Position numbers and translations under genes: made by a program | Assembly: GCA_017451385.1 (NCBI GenBank) | Contig: JAFSPS010000046.1 | Location: forward strand, 1-64,000 | DNA: 64,000 nucleotides | Source of the DNA: Bacteroidales bacterium | GTDB lineage: Bacteria > Bacteroidota > Bacteroidia > Bacteroidales > P3 | Direction of reading: 5' to 3' | Shown: piece by piece, positions 43,078 to 52,900 of the stretch | How the letters are laid out: the number at the start of each line of letters is the position of its first letter | How positions within the stretch are numbered: the stretch's first letter is position 1 | The notes under the pieces: model-generated | Databases searched by the model: none | What the model was told of the DNA's origin: nothing | Seen by the model: only the letters and a program-made list of their open reading frames with translations

Positions 43078-45481
43078 AGAGACGCGGTGGCGGGAGCTGC
43101 TGGGCTCCCGCACTATACTGATAGCCGGCTATGGTCGTGAGGGGCGCAGCAGCGAGCGCTTCCTGTCGCGGCTGCTGCCGGCGGAGCAATATGGCGTGGC
43201 CGACGGCAACGAAGCTATCCTTGCTGCCGCCCCGCATTACGACCTGATACTCAAATCACCAGGCATCCCTACGTTGATATTCGAAGGCATCTGCGACATG
43301 GAGAAAATAAGCTCGCAGACCGACCTGTTTCTGCAGGTGTATGGCGACAACACCATAGGCATCAGCGGCACCAAAGGTAAGAGCACTACTACAGAGCTGA
43401 TATACAGCATACTGTCGCAACATGTGCCTGTTGGCGTTGGTGGCGAATACAGCGAGGTTGTCAAAGCTGGCAACATGGGGATTCCGCTGTTTGACATTAT
43501 CCCGCAGCTTGACGAGCACACGCTGGTTGTCGCCGAACTGTCGTGCCACCAGCTCGAAAACATCCATCGGGCACCTCATACGGCGTTGTTGCTCAACCTG
43601 TTTCAGGAGCATCTTGACCATTACCACGACTATGAGGGCTATAAGCATGCCAAACTCAACATTGCGTTGCGGCAGGCGAAGGAGGATACCTTCATTTACT
43701 GCACGGATAACGATGACTTGCGAGAGGCTGTGGAGCGGCATGCCCATGCCATTGTGTCGCACATGGAGGGCTACGATAGCGCTAACCCGTTTCGATGCAC
43801 GGCGTCGTCGTCGCTCATTGGCAGCCACAACCGTAGCAATATAACTGCTGCCGCTGCTGTGGTGCGCCACTATGGGGTGACGGATGAAGCTATAGCCGAG
43901 AGCGTGGCAACGTTCAAGGGGTTGAAATACCGTCTGCAACATGTGGGACAGTATGACGGTATAGATTTCTATGACGACAGCATAAGCACTATCCCTGCAG
44001 CCACGATGGCGGCAGTGGAGGCATTAGAGAATGTGGATACGCTCATCCTCGGCGGCTACGACCGCGGGATAGACTATGGCGACTTCGCGCGGTTCCTTGC
44101 CCATTCGGCTGTCCGAAACCTTGTCTTTGTCGGCAGGGCAGGGGATAGGATGTTGTCTCTTTATCGCTCTATCGTGGCAGCAGGTGACGATGAGCGAAAG
44201 ATTTTAAGTAGCGACGACTACGGAGTGATAGTGCCGTGGTGTTTTCGTAATACCGCTGTAGGGCGCATCTGCCTGCTGTCGCCGGCAGCCTCGTCCTACG
44301 ACAGTTTCAAGAACTTCGAGCATCGGGGACGCTGTTTTGACACGCTGGTGCATGATGTGGCGTTGCGTCACGACCTACATCGTCATGCAGGTCTCTCAGG
44401 GCATGAGAACTATGCGCACGATGTGATTGTGGCAGCACTGAGAGCTATGCACCCCACGGCATTGCATGAACACGTTGGTGGCAACGGCGTTGTTGCCTTC
44501 TGGGGGGATAAGGATAAGCCCTGTGTGGCTTTCCGTGCTGACACCGACGCATTGCCCATCGGCGAGGCTTGCGGGGTAGGCTATTCGTCGCAGACGGCAG
44601 GCGTGTCGCACAAGTGCGGTCACGATGGACATACGGCCACGCTGCTTCATTTTGCCTCGATGGTAGAGACCGAGGGGCTGCAGCAAGTCATGCTGATATT
44701 CCAACCTGAGGAGGAGACGGGGCTCGGCGCAGAGAAAATCATAGACAGCGGCATCCTTGACAGATACAAAATTTCACACATTTTCGGCATGCACAACCTG
44801 CCGGGATACAAGCTGGGGCGCCTTGTCATGGTGCGAGGCACCTTTGCGGCAGCCTCGTCGGGTGTGGTCTATCACCTGCAAGGGCGGCAGACGCACGCCT
44901 CTACGCCAGAGCTGGGAGTCAACCCCGGACTCGCCGTGGCGCAGATAGTAGAGAGGATGCAAAATCTGAATACCGGTCAGCATGTGCCTCTTGCCACATT
45001 CCGCCAGACGACGCTTATATGCATACGACTTGGTGAAGAGGCGTTTGGAACGTCGGCAGGTGATGCTGACGTGATGTTCACGCTTAGAGCCTACACCAAC
45101 GACGGTATGCGAAGCCTTATGGCAGAGGCTGATGCGATAGTGAACGACGCCTGCGGCAAATTCTCATCGGGACCAGATGCCCTCGTGATGAGTAGTACAC
45201 AGCGTGAGCCGTTCAATGCTACGGAGAACGATAACGCCACGGTGGAGCGGCTGGAGGAAATGGCACAGGCTGCGGCAGTGGACTACGAGATGCGTGGTGA
45301 GCCATTCCGCTGGTCTGAGGATTTTGCCAACTACCTGATGCGCTATCGGGGTGCGATGTTTGGCATCGGTGCCGGAGAGAGTCATTCCGAGCTGCACCAC
45401 CCATTATACGATTTTCCTGATGAGATAATACACAGGGCAGCGTTGCTGTATTGCAAAATATTGTGTACCTTTGCAAAATGA
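43067..45481 (+). CDS. MurD2-type ligase fused to an M20 amidohydrolase
   Basis: An 804-residue two-enzyme fusion. Residues 1 to about 427 are a Mur ligase: dinucleotide-like start TILIAGYGREG, P-loop GTKGKST (101-107), SCHQLE (159-164), EHLDHY (181-186) and a C-terminal domain with DDSISTIPAAT and LILGGYDRGIDY. The neighbouring murL indicates a MurD2 type, adding L-Glu to UDP-MurNAc-L-Ala. Residues about 428-804 are a complete M20D-like amidohydrolase: FRADTDALPIG, CGHDGHT (517-523), QPEEETG (546-552), MHNLPG, THASTPE, SEDFANYL. No signal peptide, so both halves are cytoplasmic. The hydrolase substrate is unknown. Confidence 0.9.
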   Translation: MFYRETRWRELLGSRTILIAGYGREGRSSERFLSRLLPAEQYGVADGNEAILAAAPHYDLILKSPGIPTLIFEGICDMEKISSQTDLFLQVYGDNTIGISGTKGKSTTTELIYSILSQHVPVGVGGEYSEVVKAGNMGIPLFDIIPQLDEHTLVVAELSCHQLENIHRAPHTALLLNLFQEHLDHYHDYEGYKHAKLNIALRQAKEDTFIYCTDNDDLREAVERHAHAIVSHMEGYDSANPFRCTASSSLIGSHNRSNITAAAAVVRHYGVTDEAIAESVATFKGLKYRLQHVGQYDGIDFYDDSISTIPAATMAAVEALENVDTLILGGYDRGIDYGDFARFLAHSAVRNLVFVGRAGDRMLSLYRSIVAAGDDERKILSSDDYGVIVPWCFRNTAVGRICLLSPAASSYDSFKNFEHRGRCFDTLVHDVALRHDLHRHAGLSGHENYAHDVIVAALRAMHPTALHEHVGGNGVVAFWGDKDKPCVAFRADTDALPIGEACGVGYSSQTAGVSHKCGHDGHTATLLHFASMVETEGLQQVMLIFQPEEETGLGAEKIIDSGILDRYKISHIFGMHNLPGYKLGRLVMVRGTFAAASSGVVYHLQGRQTHASTPELGVNPGLAVAQIVERMQNLNTGQHVPLATFRQTTLICIRLGEEAFGTSAGDADVMFTLRAYTNDGMRSLMAEADAIVNDACGKFSSGPDALVMSSTQREPFNATENDNATVERLEEMAQAAAVDYEMRGEPFRWSEDFANYLMRYRGAMFGIGAGESHSELHHPLYDFPDEIIHRAALLYCKILCTFAK
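45443..45473 (+). promoter_or_regulatory. Candidate promoter of the C69 dipeptidase gene
   Basis: TTG at 45443-45445, a 20-bp spacer and TACCTTTG at 45466-45473, inside the end of the upstream coding sequence. It would give a leader of about 100 nt before the start at 45579. Confidence 0.6.
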
Positions 45482-45578
45482 TTTAATAGAATGACGGCGA
45501 AGACGCCTTTCTCGCATGGCTTATTCGTGCCGTTGGGATATAAAAAAGTTAAAAATAGAATAAAACAAATATAATTAT

Positions 45579-47183
45579 ATGAAAAAGATTTACTTATTTC
45601 TTGTTGCGGCGGTGAGTGCCCTGCCTCTTATGGCACAGTTGCCTGCCCCTATCGAGGCTCCCGGAGAGAGTTGTACCAGCATCATGGTGGGCTGTAAGGC
45701 TTCTGCCGATGGCAGCGTGATGACCTCTCACACTTGCGACGGCCGTTATCGCACATGGATGACCATAGAGCCTGCTGCCGACTACGAAGCCGGCGCAACA
45801 TTGGAAGTGTATAAAAACACCATGCACACCAACTTCAGGGGCGATACTACGGGAGTGCGTTTTGTAGGTATTATACCGCAAGTGCGCCACACCTATGCCT
45901 ACCTCAATACCGCCTACCCATGCCTCAACGAGCATCAGCTGGCGATAGGAGAGACCACGTTTGGAGGTCCTTCTGAGCTGCGCAGCGAGAAAGGAATGTT
46001 CATGATAGAGGAGTTGCAACGTGTGGCTCTTCAACGGTGTACTACGGCGCGCGATGCTATACGCCTCATCGGCGAGCTGGTCAAGCGTTACGGATATATT
46101 GACGGCGGCGAGTGTATCACCATCGCTGACCCCAAAGAGGTGTGGCAGATGGAGATAGTAGGTCCCGGCAAAGATAAGATAGGCGGTCTTTGGGTCGCCC
46201 AGCGCATACCAGACGACCACGTCGGGGTGAGTGCTAATATTCCGCGTATCGGCAAGCTGCAACGCCACAATCCCGACTACTTTATGTGCTCAGACAACAT
46301 AGAACGTGTTGCCAAGCAGTTGAAACTATGGGACGGCAAGGGCGACTTCGTATGGTGGAAAGCCTTCAATGCCAGTTATGCCAACGGAAAGAACTTCCGT
46401 GAACGCGAGTATTTCATCCTCAGCACGTTGGCACCCTCGTTGCGTCTGCGTCGCGACATGGACGAGCTTCCTTTCTCCGTCAAGCCAGATGAAAACGTCG
46501 ATGTGCGCAAGGTCATCGAACTTTTCCGTAGCACCTATGAAGGTACGGAACTCGACATGTGCCGCAACCTCAAGATAGAGGTGGAGCGTAAGGACGAGAA
46601 CGGCAACCCCTACAAGGACAGCATCATCAGTCCTATAGCTAATCCGTGGATGACGGGCAATGCCACACGCATATATAATGCATTGAAACCCGGTGTCGTT
46701 GAGTTTCAACGTACTGTCAGCGTGGCATGGTGCTCCTATTCGTTCATTACGCAGCTGCGCAGCTGGCTGCCGGATGCTATTGGCGGCATCTGCTGGATGT
46801 CGGTTGATAATCCGGGCGAGAGTCCGCGTGTGCCTATCTTCTGTGGCAATACGCGGCTGCCGGAGCCTTACGACCTCTGCGGTCAGAACAAATATAATCC
46901 GGATGCTATCGTGTGGAAATACCGCCGTGCCAACAAACTCGCCACGCTGCAGTGGCAGAGCACCAAAGGACGTGTCTCGCGCGACATCATGGCTTGCGAA
47001 GATAAGGCTTTCGAAGGTCTTGAAGCGTTGGAACGCGAAGCGCGTCAGCTGGAGCGTACAGGCCATTTTGATGAAGTGCCGCAACTGTTGAATAATTACA
47101 CTACAGACATATACGACTTCACCGTCAGCACATGGCAGAAGCTGGAAGGCGACTGCTGGTACTGGTTTGGCTTGGGATTTTAA
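45579..47183 (+). CDS. C69 family dipeptidase
   Basis: Exported dipeptidase of peptidase family C69 (PepD-like, Ntn-hydrolase fold). Signal peptide to about residue 19 (LMA-Q). The nucleophile is expected at Cys32 in GESCTSIMVG, which becomes N-terminal after processing. SHTCDGRYRTWMTIEPAA and IGETTFGGPSEL are family features. 534 residues. It follows the MurD2-M20 gene, with its own candidate promoter, so a shared role in handling peptidoglycan-derived or other peptides is possible but not shown. Confidence 0.92.
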   Translation: MKKIYLFLVAAVSALPLMAQLPAPIEAPGESCTSIMVGCKASADGSVMTSHTCDGRYRTWMTIEPAADYEAGATLEVYKNTMHTNFRGDTTGVRFVGIIPQVRHTYAYLNTAYPCLNEHQLAIGETTFGGPSELRSEKGMFMIEELQRVALQRCTTARDAIRLIGELVKRYGYIDGGECITIADPKEVWQMEIVGPGKDKIGGLWVAQRIPDDHVGVSANIPRIGKLQRHNPDYFMCSDNIERVAKQLKLWDGKGDFVWWKAFNASYANGKNFREREYFILSTLAPSLRLRRDMDELPFSVKPDENVDVRKVIELFRSTYEGTELDMCRNLKIEVERKDENGNPYKDSIISPIANPWMTGNATRIYNALKPGVVEFQRTVSVAWCSYSFITQLRSWLPDAIGGICWMSVDNPGESPRVPIFCGNTRLPEPYDLCGQNKYNPDAIVWKYRRANKLATLQWQSTKGRVSRDIMACEDKAFEGLEALEREARQLERTGHFDEVPQLLNNYTTDIYDFTVSTWQKLEGDCWYWFGLGF

Positions 47184-47259
47184 GTCCTTGCTTTTCAGTT
47201 GTGACAGTAGTAAAACAGGTGAAAAACTTGAAAAATAAAAATCACGATTTGCAATACGA

Positions 47260-47946
47260 ATGAAAAATATAGCAATTATACTCTCTGGATGTGGCAACCG
47301 CGATGGCAGCGAGTTGCAGGAAACATTGTCAATGATGCTTTCTATAGATAACATCGGGTGGCACTATCAGTGTTTTGCTCCCGAAGGACTTTTTGAGGTG
47401 GTTAGCCATCTTGACGAGCGTAACGCTGATGAGGATTTGGAGGAAGGTACTTTGGTAGATACCGAGCAGCGAGACATTTTTGAGGAGTCGGCGCGTATAG
47501 CACGAGGCAATATCCTTCCGCTCGACCAATATAATCCTGCCGACTATGATGCGTTGTGCCTTCCGGGCGGCATGGGTGCTGCCCGCAACCTGAGTAGCTA
47601 TGCTTTTGATGGTCCTCGCATGACGGTCATAGACAGCGTGCATGATGCTATCCTTGAGACCTATAGGGCGCATAAGCCTATTTGTGCCGAATGTATTGCT
47701 CCAATAATTGTAGCCAAGGTGCTTGGACGTTATGGCGTACATCTTACGCTCGGGCATGAGTGTCAGGCATCGCAAGTGGTGGAAGGTTTTGGTGCGGTGC
47801 ATGAGGTCTGCGAGCCCTGCGAGGTGTGCGTGGATAGTGAGCACAAGGTCATCACCACACCTGCCTATATGGTTGCTACGCGTATCAGTGAGATTTTTAC
47901 GGGTTCAGAAAAACTTGTATATGAATTAGAAAAGATGCTTGCATAA
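47260..47946 (+). CDS. elbB: ElbB-type glyoxalase (DJ-1/PfpI superfamily)
   Basis: Cytoplasmic member of the ElbB group of the DJ-1/PfpI superfamily; E. coli ElbB is linked to isoprenoid synthesis and shows glyoxalase activity. The N-terminal IAIILSGCGNRDGSELQE, LCLPGGMGAARNLS and the likely nucleophile Cys in CAECIAPIIVAK are visible. 228 residues, normal. No isoprenoid genes are adjacent. Confidence 0.9.
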   Translation: MKNIAIILSGCGNRDGSELQETLSMMLSIDNIGWHYQCFAPEGLFEVVSHLDERNADEDLEEGTLVDTEQRDIFEESARIARGNILPLDQYNPADYDALCLPGGMGAARNLSSYAFDGPRMTVIDSVHDAILETYRAHKPICAECIAPIIVAKVLGRYGVHLTLGHECQASQVVEGFGAVHEVCEPCEVCVDSEHKVITTPAYMVATRISEIFTGSEKLVYELEKMLA

Positions 47947-48007
47947 GAGTCAGGCTGAAACATTCAAAGACAGGTAAACACTTTTATACTATCCTAAAAA
48001 ACAACAA

Positions 48008-49612
48008 ATGTACGATAAAGAACGAGGACTATATGTGGCGCATTGTGATGCGGGCGACCTTGCGATAGTAGGGCGTATGGCTAATCGGCATGGTCTGATA
48101 GCTGGTGCCACGGGTACAGGTAAGACAGTGTCGTTGCAAGTGCTTGCCGAGACTTTCTCGCAGGCAGGTGTGCCGTGCTTCATGGCTGACATGAAAGGCG
48201 ACCTCTCGGGCATCAGCCAGCCTGGGCGTATGAGCGGATTTATCGAAAAACGCAAGGATGAATTCGGTTTAGAAAATCCTCATTTTCAGGCTTGTCCTGT
48301 ACGTTTCCTTGATGTCTTCGGAGAACAGGGGCACCCTATTCGTGCCACGGTGTCGCAAATGGGGCCGCAGCTGCTGTCGCGCCTCATGGGTCTCAATAAC
48401 ACGCAGGATGGTGTGCTGAACATCGTTTTTCGTATTGCCGACGAACGGAACCTGCTCATACTCGATGTCAAGGACTTACGCTCGATGCTCGACTATCTTT
48501 CTAAACACGCTAAGGAGTACACTACTAAATATGGCATGATATCGTCGGCATCGGTAGGTGCCATACAGCGTGCATTGCTACAGCTTGAGAATCAAGGTGC
48601 AGACCGTTTCTTTGGCGAACCCTCGTTTGATGTGTTCGACCTGCTGCAGACCGAAAAGGGCATGGGCATCCTCAACGTGTTGGCTGCTGACAAACTGATG
48701 ATGCAGCCCAAACTATACAGCACCTTCCTGCTCTGGATGCTTGCCGAATTGTACGACCGTCTGCCAGAAGTTGGCGACCTCGACCTACCGCGCCTTGTAT
48801 TCTTCTTCGACGAGGCACACATGCTTTTTGACGAGACCTCCAAGGCTTTGGTAGATAAAATAGAACAGGTGATACGCCTGATACGAAGCAAGGGCGTTGG
48901 CATCTACTTCGTAACACAAAATCCTACTGATATTCCCGATAGCATTCTCGGTCAGCTCGGCAACCGCATACAGCATGCCCTGCGTGCCTACACACCTAAG
49001 GACCAGAAAGCTGTGCGCGCTGCCGCCGAGACATTCCGTGCTAACCCGTCGTTCAAGACGGAAGATGCTATTATGACTCTTGAGACGGGCGAGGCCCTCG
49101 TCAGTTTTCTGGACGAGAAAGGTGCTCCATCGATTGTGCAGCGAGCCAAAATACTGTTCCCGCTCTCGCAGATAGGAGCTATTGACGGAGGACAGCGTGC
49201 TGACATTATACGTCGCAGTATGATATATGGCAAATATGACAATGCCATAGACCGAGAGAGTGCCTTCGAGGTACTGCTACGCGAGAGCGAACAGCAGTCT
49301 CTCGTCGAGACAGAGCAGCGTCAGTTGGCTGAACAAGAGAAAGAATTGGCTAAAGCAGAGCGACAGCAGCAGAAGGAAACCACGAAAAAAAGTGAAGGTC
49401 TTTTCTCTAAGATTCTCAAAGCCACAATCACAGCCGTCACTGCCACAGCCGCTACGGCTGCTGGGTCGGCGCTTAGCGATGCAGTGACAGGTAAGAAAAC
49501 GAAGAGTAGAACTTCGACAACGCAAAAGATGGTGAAAAACACCACATCGGCAGCTACGCGAACCCTAACACGTGAGCTCACCCGTGGACTTTTGGGCAAC
49601 CTGTTGAAATAA
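48008..49612 (+). CDS. HerA-like ATPase (DUF853/YjgR family)
   Basis: P-loop ATPase of the HerA/FtsK group, DUF853 branch. Walker A GATGTGKTVSLQVL near residue 36, followed by FMADMKGDLSGI; Walker B LVFFFDEAHMLFDE near 260; sensor region YFVTQNPTDIPDS. The last about 100 residues are a Lys/Gln-rich coiled coil followed by an Ala/Thr/Ser-rich tail, as in YjgR. 534 residues. Cellular role of the family is not settled. A strong terminator follows. Confidence 0.92.
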   Translation: MYDKERGLYVAHCDAGDLAIVGRMANRHGLIAGATGTGKTVSLQVLAETFSQAGVPCFMADMKGDLSGISQPGRMSGFIEKRKDEFGLENPHFQACPVRFLDVFGEQGHPIRATVSQMGPQLLSRLMGLNNTQDGVLNIVFRIADERNLLILDVKDLRSMLDYLSKHAKEYTTKYGMISSASVGAIQRALLQLENQGADRFFGEPSFDVFDLLQTEKGMGILNVLAADKLMMQPKLYSTFLLWMLAELYDRLPEVGDLDLPRLVFFFDEAHMLFDETSKALVDKIEQVIRLIRSKGVGIYFVTQNPTDIPDSILGQLGNRIQHALRAYTPKDQKAVRAAAETFRANPSFKTEDAIMTLETGEALVSFLDEKGAPSIVQRAKILFPLSQIGAIDGGQRADIIRRSMIYGKYDNAIDRESAFEVLLRESEQQSLVETEQRQLAEQEKELAKAERQQQKETTKKSEGLFSKILKATITAVTATAATAAGSALSDAVTGKKTKSRTSTTQKMVKNTTSAATRTLTRELTRGLLGNLLK

Positions 49613-49633
49613 TTGATTGTTACTTTCTTTTTA

Positions 49634-49667
49634 AAAAAAGGGCGGATTGCAAAATCCGCCCTTTTTT
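49634..49667. terminator. Rho-independent terminator after the HerA-like gene
   Basis: 15-bp stem AAAAAAGGGCGGATT (49634-49648) and AATCCGCCCTTTTTT (49653-49667) with a GCAA tetraloop, 20 bp after the stop codon. It separates the housekeeping part from the surface-protein cluster. Confidence 0.95.
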
Positions 49668-49827
49668 GAGTATGTTGAAAGAATACAAATGGTAATACAT
49701 AATATTTGACGAAGATGCTTTGCTTGATAGTGAAAAAAATATTGTTGAAAAAATTAGCTTGTCATGAAGACGAAGGAGAAATGGTTGATAATAATATTCA
49801 AAAAACTGTATTATTGATAAATAAATC

Positions 49828-49835
49828 TTATATTT
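49828..49835 (+). promoter_or_regulatory. -7 box of the C10 protease gene
   Basis: TATATTTG, full -7 match, about 80 bp before the start codon at 49914; no convincing TTTG at the expected distance. The surrounding 240 bp between terminator and start are AT-rich and hold nothing else recognisable. Confidence 0.6.
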
Positions 49836-49913
49836 GCAAATCTATATAATGCGTGTATTGTATTGTTGCAATCGCGCTAAAATGTTGTATATGTATCAAA
49901 ATATCATAAATAT

Positions 49914-52900
49914 ATGAAACTACGACTATTCATTGCTGTCCTAATTCTGTTTTTATCTCAAATTGCCTATGCTGCTACGGTTGACGAGCATCAAGCCTAC
50001 CAACGAGCGGTTAAGTGTCTCACAAGAGTTGGAGTATGGCAGCGTGGCGAACTAAGACTAATAGACATCTCTCGCGAGGTCAATTATGAAAATCTTTATG
50101 TTTATGTAGTCGAAGGTGGTCACGGATTTGCCGTAGTGCCGAAGTGGGAATGTGGTAGCAAAGTGGTGGCTTATAGTGCGGAGAATGACTTTGTTCTGCC
50201 GATGCCAGCGTCTGTCAAACTATGGTTTGATGGTTGCGATAAGGCTGTAGGGGAGTATAAGTACAAAAACATTAAAGCAGCAAAAGATGATGCCGACGAG
50301 CCATACAGTGCGGTCGGCCCGTTGCTCGGCACTCAATGGTCGCAGAAACCGCTGTATAACAATGAATGCCCCATGTACGGAACGACACGTTGCGTTACGG
50401 GATGTATGGCTACGGCAATGGCACAGGTGATGCGCTACTGGCGTTATCCAGCTATGGGACAGGGGACGCATAGCTATGAAGAGTCCAATTTCGGCACGCT
50501 GACAGTCAATTATGGTGCAGCGACCTACAACTGGAACAATATGCCGCGAGTACTCAATGGACATAGTTCTGTTGATGAAGTCGCAGAGGTGGCAAAACTG
50601 ATGTATCATTCTGGCGTCAGCGTCAATATGGCATACGGAACGGGGGCAAGCGGCACAATGACTAGTTATGTCCCTATTGCTCTGCGGGATTATTTCAGGT
50701 ATGATGCTGGAGTGCACGAGATTGTAAAGGACACAATAGAAGATCGGATATGGGACATTATCATGTACGGCGAGATAGCCTCCGGACGGCCTGTGATATA
50801 CAGTGGGAGCAATCAGGAGGACATGGGACATGCCTTTGTCCTTGACGGATACGATAACACTGGCTCCTACCACGTTAATTGGGGATGGGGTGGCAACTTT
50901 GACGGCTATTATGCTATAGGAGGCTTTAATCCTACAGGCAGTGGCACGGGCGGTAATACAAACAACGACTATAACTATTACAATTCTGCCATTGTGGGTA
51001 TTCAGCCTGCGGCAGATGTGCTCACGTTGACGGTGCCGCGTACCAATTTGTCGCGATGGGGCGATACGCTGATATGCTGGATGCGCACGGGTGCATCCCT
51101 CGACGAGTGGACAATAGAAGACGATGCCAACGGCTGGATTACTATTGATGCTCCAGAGGCTGACGAAAGGAAGTTGGTACGCTTTGCTGTTGTGGCGCAG
51201 CGTAATACGACGGGAACCGCAAGGACTGCCACAGTCACCGTGCGTCATGGCAGCGAGGTTGTTACTGCTGTCCTCACACAGGAGGACAGTTCACCGAGTG
51301 CCGACGGATGCTATGGCAATCAGGCAGAGACTTATACCTCTATGGCGCAGATAATGCCGGGCGAAATGTTCATAATAAGACCTGAGGCGTTGGGCAACTT
51401 CGTTACAGGTCAGAAAGTCGTCTCTTTTTCGTTCGGCACGGGCAGTTATGCATCCTTCAATGGCCGTCGATTCAATATTGAGATATACGAAGGAAGCGAA
51501 TACAGCGAGAGCCTTGACGCTACGGCTGTTGATGGCGACGGGGCTCAAAACATTGGCACGAAGGTCTATAGCCAGTCTTATACAGCTACGGAAGACGGCG
51601 TGCATGAGGTACAGTTTGATGTCCCTTACAGCATCACTTCGGGGCGTAATTTCTGGATTGCTGTCAGGACAATAGACACCACAGTATTCTTCATTGACCA
51701 TGTGTATATGCATGACTCTATTGATAGTGCTGACTTTCCCGTTGTTGACTCATTGCCCAAAGAGTATCTGATATACCGTGCTGCTACAACCGAGGGCGAC
51801 ACGGGTTTGATGATATACTATTCCTATTTCTCGCAGTCGGGTGTCAACCTGTTGCAATACGGCGTGTTGCCGCATATCTTCTTCTGTGTGGAGAGCGACG
51901 AGCTGCCAGTATGCGAGGATGTCCATGATACTATCATTCACGAGTTTTGTTCTTCCTATCTATGGGAGGATGTGGAATATTCTGTTGCTCAAAGTTTTTC
52001 GTTAGTGCGAAGTGGAACTGTTACTGGTGGTTGCGACAGTGTGATTATTGACACATTTGCGTTGCGAAGCAACTATGTGGTGCAACAGCGCGAGGCTACC
52101 TGCGATACTATGCTGCCTTTTGTATGGCGTGATACGTCAATGATGGATGCCAGTACTTATCATTTCGTGTATGGAGGTGAGAATGGTTGCGACACGGATT
52201 ATTACCTTCAGCTTGTCATAGATACGTGTGTGCCAGAAGTCGTCAGCAGCTGTGAGGATGTTTTTGATACCTTGAGAGTCTCATCCTCCTGTGGGTATTA
52301 TGATTACCGAGGTACTCGATTCTATTCTAATATAGATGAAGATTTGTCGTCTGTCTTAGACAGTTATACGGTTGCTGGTGCTATTGAAGGAGGATGTGAT
52401 AGCGTATATGTCATTTTTATTCGTGAAAGCTATATAGATTTATCCGAACTGATTGATTCTATGGTTTGTTCCGATGTTCTCCCTTTCCTGTGGGGCGACA
52501 GCGTGGCGTATCGTCCGGGCGTATATTATGCATCATTCCCCAATAGTAACAGCATTGACTGTGATTCGGTTATTGCTGTGAGACTTAATGTTGAGGATTG
52601 TGTGCCATCGGAGTGTGAGGATGTCCAAGAAAGCGTCGTTATATCTGCATGCGATAGTGTGGTATGGAATGACAGCCTATTTGTTGAGACGGGAGTCTAT
52701 ACTGTTATAGCAGAAGGTGCTGCGAATGGTTGCGATAGCATCTACGCGGTAGATGTGACGATAATGACGAGTCCGCAACGTGATACGCTTGTGAGTGTGT
52801 GCGATAGTGCATGGCTTTTTGATTCGCTCTATCGTGTTACTGACGACTACCGATTCATTTTGTCATCTGATGAGGGTTGCGACACGGTGTTGACACTTAC

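Noticed and set aside
46326-47354. 342-codon minus-strand frame opposite the C69 dipeptidase
   Set aside because: Antisense shadow of a well-supported gene; no motifs, and it would overlap elbB.
50220-51248. 342-codon minus-strand frame opposite the C10 protease
   Set aside because: Covers the catalytic domain in antisense; no domain signal of its own.
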